A DNA stretch of 64,000 nt from Siniperca chuatsi (taxonomy: Eukaryota; Chordata; Actinopteri; Centrarchiformes; Sinipercidae). Location of the stretch: assembly GCF_020085105.1 (NCBI RefSeq), contig NC_058062.1, positions 4,304,945-4,368,944 of the forward strand. The letters are read 5' to 3'. This document shows, piece by piece, positions 58,801 through 64,000 of this stretch. Every line of letters starts with the position of its first letter. The first letter of the stretch is position 1. A program made the position numbers and the translations under genes. Below the pieces are notes generated by a model, which was not told the origin of the DNA, made no database searches, and saw only the letters and a program-made list of their open reading frames with translations.

Positions 58801-59071
58801 TCAACATTTATTCTATTTTTAACAACAACTACAATCCAGCTTTCACAAGCTGATGGGCTGCAGTTAAACACTGAATAATATCAGGAGATAGCCTGGAGTT
58901 TCCCGGTCCATGCCTACCCATAACAGTGAGTCCCAGCAGCAGGTTGTGGGTGTTGCGGCTGCAGTGGCCAGCATCTTTATATGCAACTTCTGTGTTGTCA
59001 TCTTGCTGGTTTTCTTCTTTCTCCTTCACCTTGTTTGTGTTAGACTGGTTGGCTGTCTGCTGGTTTGTCAT
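43867..59071 (-). CDS. EAAT2-type sodium-dependent glutamate transporter (slc1a2/slc1a8-like), long-tailed
   Basis: Exons in gene order: 58918-59071, 57769-57921, 56700-56953, 53781-53886, 53489-53615, 51262-51495, 50294-50488, 46136-46270, 45520-45952, 43867-44049; all phases agree; 657 aa. Landmarks: [18 protein letters not shown] (first membrane half), a sequon NQT in the extracellular loop (exon 4), the HP1 ASSAGT, NMDGT at 376-380 in TM7, and DRMRTSINV with Arg 457, which sets acidic amino acid specificity; neutral ASCT carriers lack this arginine, so it is not slc1a5. Core residues follow human EAAT2 most closely ([38 protein letters not shown]). It would take up glutamate or aspartate with sodium at the plasma membrane. 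The start ATG lies 5 bases after a good acceptor (TGTCTCCATAG), so an upstream non-coding exon is likely. The tail is about 80 aa longer than EAAT2 and ends GDLP. The last exon rests on one clean donor/acceptor pair and phase agreement. Confidence 0.9.
44728..45031 (-). repeat. Dispersed repeat family E copy (minus orientation)
   Basis: It starts CTGCAACTAACGATTATTTT and ends with TCATTGCAGCTCTA, the complement of the family start TAGAGCTG. It contains CTTCTCGATTAATCGTTTGG and AGAAAATGTCAGAAAATTG. It lies in the last intron of the transporter gene. Confidence 0.72.
47262..47395 (-). repeat. Possible tRNA-derived SINE fragment
   Basis: On the minus strand CAGGTTCAAGTCCGGCC resembles a tRNA B box (GGTTCAAGTCC), followed by GCTGCGTGTCATCCCC. 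No A box in proper spacing and no cloverleaf were found, so it is not called a tRNA gene. It lies in the intron between transporter exons 7 and 8. Confidence 0.4.
49889..50127. mobile_element. hAT-like MITE 3 with perfect 8-bp target duplication
   Basis: Terminal inverted repeats CCGTGGTTCCCAAC and CTGGGAACCATTG. ATTTAAGG occurs directly outside both ends (49881-49888 and 50128-50135), a perfect 8-bp duplication. Length 239 bp, non-coding, in the intron between transporter exons 7 and 8. Confidence 0.88.
55503..55814. mobile_element. hAT-like MITE 4 with perfect 8-bp target duplication
   Basis: The left end CAGTGGTTCCCCACC and the right end GGTTGGAACCACTG are inverted. TTTTAGAT flanks both ends (55495-55502 and 55815-55822). 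Length 312 bp, non-coding, in the transporter intron between exons 3 and 4. Confidence 0.9.
55826..55895 (-). repeat. LINE/SINE 3'-tail fragment
   Basis: ATTTTATTTATATAGCACTT followed by AACAAGGTGCTTCACAGAAA is the complement of the conserved 3' terminus of L2-like elements, as also seen near 33000. Only the tail is present. Confidence 0.6.
57170..57590 (+). repeat. Local direct duplication of a repeat family D-like segment
   Basis: About 57176-57260 (ACAGTGTGATAGCATTTAGC, ATGCAATGTTAGCATTACTC, AGGCTGAAAGG) recurs at about 57472-57555 (ACAGTGTGTTAGCATCTAGC, ATGCAATGTTAGCATTACTC, AGGCTGAAAGG), some 296 bases later in the same direction. The flanks share AACATG/TTAGCAT-rich sequence. It lies in the intron between transporter exons 2 and 3. 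Confidence 0.6.
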
Positions 59072-59714
59072 CCTGCCTATGGAGACAGCGGGAGAGATGG
59101 GTTTACTGCTGGAAGAATACATGCTCCAACATCATTCAGCGTTCAGCTGGCCTGCACAGTATTCAGTGTTGGTTGATGATGTGCCCCTGGCCCTTCCACT
59201 GATTTGTCAAATGTGTAGACGCTGGATTGTTTATAGACTACCTTAACAAAACATTATTCTCCTGTGGCTAGTGAGGACTTACTTTGTTGCCATTATGGAT
59301 GGCTGACTCTGTTTTTAAAGGGGGATTAGGGACAACCAGGGCTACCTACCACTCACTCACACAACAGGAAAGCCCTTGGAGTATTTGGTTTGGGTTCCTA
59401 AGTGAAGTAAAGAAGCATGTCTGCAGGCAAGCAGGCGATGGCTGAACAGGACATGAAGAAACATCTGAAGAGATGTAATCTGTAATTATCCTCTAAATGG
59501 AAAAGGCAGAAACTGCCAGAATCTAAATACAACACAATATGGAGTTGCTGATAAAGGGAGAGATATAGCTGATGAGTAAAGAATGAGTCAGCTAGGAGCC
59601 ATGAGATGTGGACCCTGGCTGTCTGACCATCTGTGACTGACGGGTCTGACTGTTACGGGCTCGGACAAGGGCTTGAGTGGAAGTTACTTGCTGACTAAAA
59701 CCATACTGGAAAGA

Positions 59715-60366
59715 ACAAGACTAAGAGGCTACAGCCATGCTAGCGGCTGTGTGAAGCTGTCATTGGGAACAGCATTGCTTTAAGCTAAATGCTAACATGC
59801 TCACAATGACAATGCTGACACATTGGTATAATGTTTCATTCAGCTGAGGCTGATGGGAATGTCATTCATTTGCAGGTGTTTGGTCATAAACCAAAGTATT
59901 TAACACTTTTAATCTGATGATGGTGCTAGGTGAAAGGTTAAGAGATCCCCAAAGTTATTACAATCCACCCTGAGGGATGTTGAATGTTTGTACCAAATGT
60001 CATTTGGTTTTCATCCATCCAATAGAGATATTTCACTCAAAACCACAAATGTCAATCACATGGTGGTACTAGAGGAGTCAGGGCATACATTATCTGGAAT
60101 AAATATCTGTAGGCCTACATGACAATTCTGTGCCAATCCAACTTGAAGATGTTGAGATATTTCTCTGGATAAGTGAACATTTGGACCTGCTGATGGCGCT
60201 AGACGAAAAGTCAGGGGATCACCAAAGTCATTAAGATTCATCCTCTGGGGACAACGAAAGTTTGTCATGGATATCCATGTGGTAGTAGCTGAGATATTTC
60301 AGTCTGGAAGTGGTGGACTGACCAACCGATATTATATGCCATTCGAAGAGCCACAGTGCTTGCATT
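59715..60366. repeat. Dispersed repeat family D, copy 3
   Basis: It starts GGCTACAGCCATGCTAGCGG, then GCTCACAATGACAATGCTG, AGCTGAGGCTGATGGGAATG, two GATGGTGCTAGG/GATGGCGCTAGA units and ATTCATCCTCTGGGGAC, and ends TTCAGTCTGGAAGTGGTGG. It is the fullest copy in the window and lies upstream of the transporter start codon. Confidence 0.72.
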
Positions 60367-62840
60367 GCTAAGAAGGACTTGAATTGAATTTATTTTTTTT
60401 CATAGGGACGATGTAGTTTAACATAGTTCCAATACAGAGCATGAAACTGATGTGCTGCAGAGAGAAATTATAGCTATTGCTCATTTTCAACTCTTGTCCC
60501 TATAATCTGGCAATGACCAAATTCAAGTATGTCTGTCCAAATGCAATTCAGTACCATGAATAATCAGAAAGGTGGAAATGTGGAAAAAGGTATATAATGT
60601 TTAGTTTAGAGTGAAAAACTCAACAGTATTCTTGTACGTATAGAAGTCCACATCCATCAGAGTGCCTTTAACACTTTTTGTTCTTCTTGTCACCCTAAAG
60701 CTGTATCGCTTCTTTGAGTGGGCAAACAACTCTCCAATAAACACCTGTCAACTGTTAATAATTAGCACTCAAAGTCTATTTTAGCTCCACACAAGATTGT
60801 TATGGAAGCAATCAATTTTTCCTCTAAGGCAGAGTCATCAGCTTCAACAGGAAGGAGGACTCAACGAGTAAGAATGCGTCCACTGTCCAATAACACTACA
60901 CGTTTCTACTGAGCAGAGAAAATTTCAGAGACCCCACCGCCACCATCTCTAAACATTAATCGTATATAAACACATCTGGAGAGCAGCGCAGCCATGCCAA
61001 ATCCTTGACAGAAGTATGAATGTCACATTTACAAACAGTCTGACTCAGTGAGACAATGATCAGTGATCAGTCAGACATGATTATAATTCATCAGCTGAGT
61101 GGTTGGCATTTTCTACAGCTGTATGGATACAGTTGCACACATTCACCAAGTACAGTAGACAAGGGGGAGCACACAAAAATGTTACCTACTAGTTGGTTGC
61201 TCTCACACTTTCGCCTCCACTCTCTTGTCTCTGGCCATATCTCTGCCCCTTTCTAGTCTCTGCAACAGTCGCCAGTCCAGACACAAAGTCGGATTGCCAG
61301 TGTGATCTAAAATTGTATATTTTGGGGGCGGAGAATGTCCTGCTAGGTTTCGCTTGTAAAGATATAATCCTCAGTGAACGGAGTACCGAGAAGATGAGGG
61401 GGAGGGTGTTCCACTGTTGTAGTGTTCACAAATCCTCTTTTCAATCCTTTTGTCATTCTTAGCATGAACATTGTTTGGTAATGTCAGTTGACTACATACG
61501 CTTCAGTTGTATAGCAGCCTAACAGGGGGTGGGATAAGGGAAACCATCCTCGCAGACTTTTAACTGAACAATGAACTCATGGACAAGGTGCAAAGAGCTG
61601 TTTTATCATCATAACGTTAACTCCAGGTTTGGTGATTGTAAGGATTAGACCCTCTCTCTATAGGTCAATAAGGTTCTGCAACCTTGTCGAGCAAATGGGA
61701 TCCTGACAAAACCTGGTGGATAAATTCAAAACTGAGAGGTCAGAGTGTTAGGATAAAGGCTGGTTTGCTTAGTTTGGAAACTTTTGGCGCTGCAGGTGAT
61801 TCTGTGATGACATGTACTTAAATGAGAAAAGGTCATGAACTTCCCACTATACACGTATAAGGTAATTTAAGATCCAGTTACATGTGTTAGAGTAAATATG
61901 AGGATGATTGTAATCCTCTCCAGCAGTGAACGCTGGATATTAAACCTTTGTTCCCTGAGCAGGTCAAATGGAGGCCCTGAAATAATGAAGCAACAGCATG
62001 TGTCCTGCGAGGAGGGCGGCGCTGAGGACTATAAGCTGTGTAAGGACATACTCAAGGACCTGAAGCTGCAAATCTGTCTTCCTTCCCCTAACAAAGAGAT
62101 TATTTTCCTGCTCCAGGAAATGTCAGAGCTGCCTCGAGACGTAACATAGCTGGCCTCTAGGAACCAGCTCTTACTGGGCTGTCCTGGTGGCTCTGTTCAG
62201 CTGAGGAAAACGGAAACTATTTACAACCTTGTTGGGTTGAATTGACTCCTAAGATTCAAATGTCTTGCCTGAAAAGCACTTACCAAAGCACAGTTAATAG
62301 GGGCACAAGAAACAGACGCTGATCAGAGTATCAAAGCAACAGCCAGGAGAGGCCGTAGACACGCCTGTTACATCATATTACAGCTTAGCATCCCTAATAA
62401 AACACAGCAATTCAAATCAGCGGGTTCAGGTTGTTTGGTCAGGCAGCTTACAGTAAATCCTGGATTTCGTAGCAACATCACACAGGTATTACAACTCTGC
62501 CAGGTAGGCATTCCCCTTTGAAGGGAAGCCTAGACTTTGAGAGAGAGCTTTGGAAACACATGTTAGTGATAAGAGCTGAAGCACAAGGGTGAAGGTAGAG
62601 GGACTTCAAAGTGAGTCCAGCTGGAGCAAAGAAACGAGGAGGTAACTCCTGCTGGTACGGTAGTGATGGCATACAGCCGCAAGACAGAAAGTCTCCCACA
62701 GTGACTTTCAAATTAATGCCGACTAGATAAACATCAGGGTCCTCAATGTAAATACTTTTGTAGTCCATCACATGGGATGATGACCTATGCAGTGCGTGAT
62801 AAGCGTCACAATCAGGCTCCATATGCAGCCATGTACTTAC
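60367..62840. other. Stretch without a supported gene, upstream of the transporter
   Basis: No splice-consistent coding exon was recognised. If the transporter has its first non-coding exon near 62841, this would be its first intron. Two open frames (61898-62149 plus, 62478-62822 minus) show no family motif. Confidence 0.5.
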
Positions 62841-62950
62841 AACACATCTTCTTAATCATCACAGTTTCCAGGACGACGGGCCGCGATGACAGAATGAGTT
62901 AATCTCTGAGAAGAGCCGGCTGTGATTACTGTAAACGAGCCCAAGCTGCT
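62841..62950 (-). other. Candidate 5' non-coding first exon of the transporter gene
   Basis: On the minus strand a strong donor (GTT|GTAAGTACATGG) ends a GC-richer stretch with CATCGCGGCCCGTCGTCC, about 3.8 kb upstream of the acceptor before the transporter ATG. The upstream exon boundary and promoter are not defined; no TATA box was recognised. Placement is inference from the donor alone. Confidence 0.25.
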
Positions 62951-63451
62951 GTAGATGAAGGTGCACAAACCATCAGAGCAGGACACGACGAACCGCCTCA
63001 GTACTCGTTTCAGTCCGGCTGTTACAGGCTCATCAGTTTTAACCCCCCCCTTCCTCGTATGCACTTATAGCAAAGATACTCTATAACTGCTTATAGTCTT
63101 CCACATTAATGATCCAACAAGGTCTCCAGCCAATCGCCGATGTTGATTCAAGAGATCTAACAGATGCACGTTGGCTATACATATAATTATAACTCCCCCC
63201 TGCCTCCCAATCTGTCTGCCTGCCCTTGTCTTAAATTAGACATTACAGTAAGTTTGCTGTGCTAGAAATCAACATAAGAATATGAATGTGGTTTGACTGA
63301 CTGTATTCTGCATGTATCTATTTAGCCTTTATAGGCACTAGAAATAGAGACTACAGCGATTAATATACATTTGTGGTCTCTTGTTACCAGCTTGAATTAT
63401 TTTTTGCATGCAGGATTATAAATCTACTTCTTAACAAAAGTGAATGCAGTT

Positions 63452-63710
63452 AGAGCTGAAACGATTCAACGATTCGACAGAAAAATAATCTGAAATTATT
63501 TTAATAATCGATTTAATTTCCAGCTTTTCACGTCAGAGGATTTGCTGCTTGTTTTTGTCATATTTCATTGTAAACTAAATATCATTGGTGTTTTGGACTT
63601 TTGGTTGAACAAAACAAGACATTTGAAGACGTCACCTTGTGCTCTGGGGAGACCTGATGGGTGAAAAAATAATGGGCAGATTAATCGATGAAAATAATTG
63701 TTAGTTAATA
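63452..63710 (+). repeat. Dispersed repeat family E copy
   Basis: It starts TTAGAGCTGAAACGATTCAA and continues with TCGACAGAAAAATAATCTG, CAGAGGATTTGCTGC, ACAAGACATTTGAAGACGTC, CTCTGGGGAGACCTGATGGG and AGATTAATCGATGAAAATAA. It is the copy closest to full length here. The remaining bases to the window end show nothing recognisable. Confidence 0.75.
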
Positions 63711-64000
63711 AAAAAAAAAAAATCATTTTAGACAGTTTAGCCACTATTAAAGAGCATGGAATTAGTGGAACTTTTACATCCAAATGGGATCATTTCACGA
63801 CAGCATACAAACCAATAGAGTGGTTTCCTATCATGTGTCGTCAGTGGAACATGATCAAGATGACCAAAACAACATATTACTATGATCAACACTAAACTGT
63901 TCACTGAAGAGATGAAACATGTTTCCGTAACGTGTAGATTCTCTCTAAATCTACATGTGTGTGTATTTTATAAACACAAACTATATTGACATATATTGTA

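Noticed and set aside
43867..59071. Identification as slc1a5 (ASCT2), which is on human 19q13
   Set aside because: The acidic-substrate arginine (DRMRTSINV) and EAAT2-like core contradict a neutral amino acid exchanger.
62478..62822. 114-codon minus-strand frame upstream of the transporter
   Set aside because: No recognised domain, no clear splice or start context, and a donor-like GTAAGT lies just before its ATG; could be chance.

Overview
This window is vertebrate nuclear DNA, almost certainly from a ray-finned (probably percomorph) fish. The genes are split by GT-AG introns, no prokaryotic operon structure is visible, CA microsatellites are present, and the intergenic DNA is full of short inverted-repeat transposons, SINE-like units and LINE 3' ends of types common in teleosts. 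Five protein-coding genes were rebuilt exon by exon from the sequence, using splice sites, phase agreement at every junction and family motifs.

Layout: (1) 175-7753, plus strand: an IFI35/NMI-family gene, 9 coding exons, 372 aa. (2) 10610-21669, minus strand: bcat2, mitochondrial branched-chain aminotransferase, 11 coding exons, 390 aa. (3) 22423-27941, minus strand: hsd17b14, a short-chain dehydrogenase, 9 coding exons, 264 aa. (4) 31080-36640, plus strand: kcna7 (Kv1.7 potassium channel), 2 coding exons, 543 aa. (5) 43867-59071, minus strand: an EAAT2-type glutamate transporter, 10 coding exons, 657 aa, with an unusually long cytoplasmic tail. From 59072 to the end I find only a possible 5' non-coding exon, repeats and unassigned DNA.

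bcat2, hsd17b14 and kcna7 also lie close together on human 19q13.33, so the middle of the window is a conserved synteny block. The EAAT2-like gene is probably a copy missing from mammals, because human SLC1A2 is on chromosome 11. IFI35 is on human chromosome 17, so its position here is not explained by that block. The genes do not form one pathway. BCAT2 (branched-chain amino acid and glutamate metabolism) and an EAAT (glutamate uptake) share a metabolite, but that may be coincidence.

The rest is mainly mobile DNA. It includes four hAT-like MITEs, two with perfect and two with near-perfect 8-bp target duplications. Three TTAA-flanked piggyBac-like MITE families, a TTA-flanked Harbinger-like MITE, a 440-bp foldback element and a perfect 64-bp inverted repeat are also present. 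I see no CRISPR array, rRNA, convincing tRNA gene or prokaryotic defence system, and nothing that clearly amounts to a new multi-gene system. The most unusual gene-level observations are the EAAT2-like tail, a stop-free 165-nt intron in that gene, and a GC-AG intron in hsd17b14.
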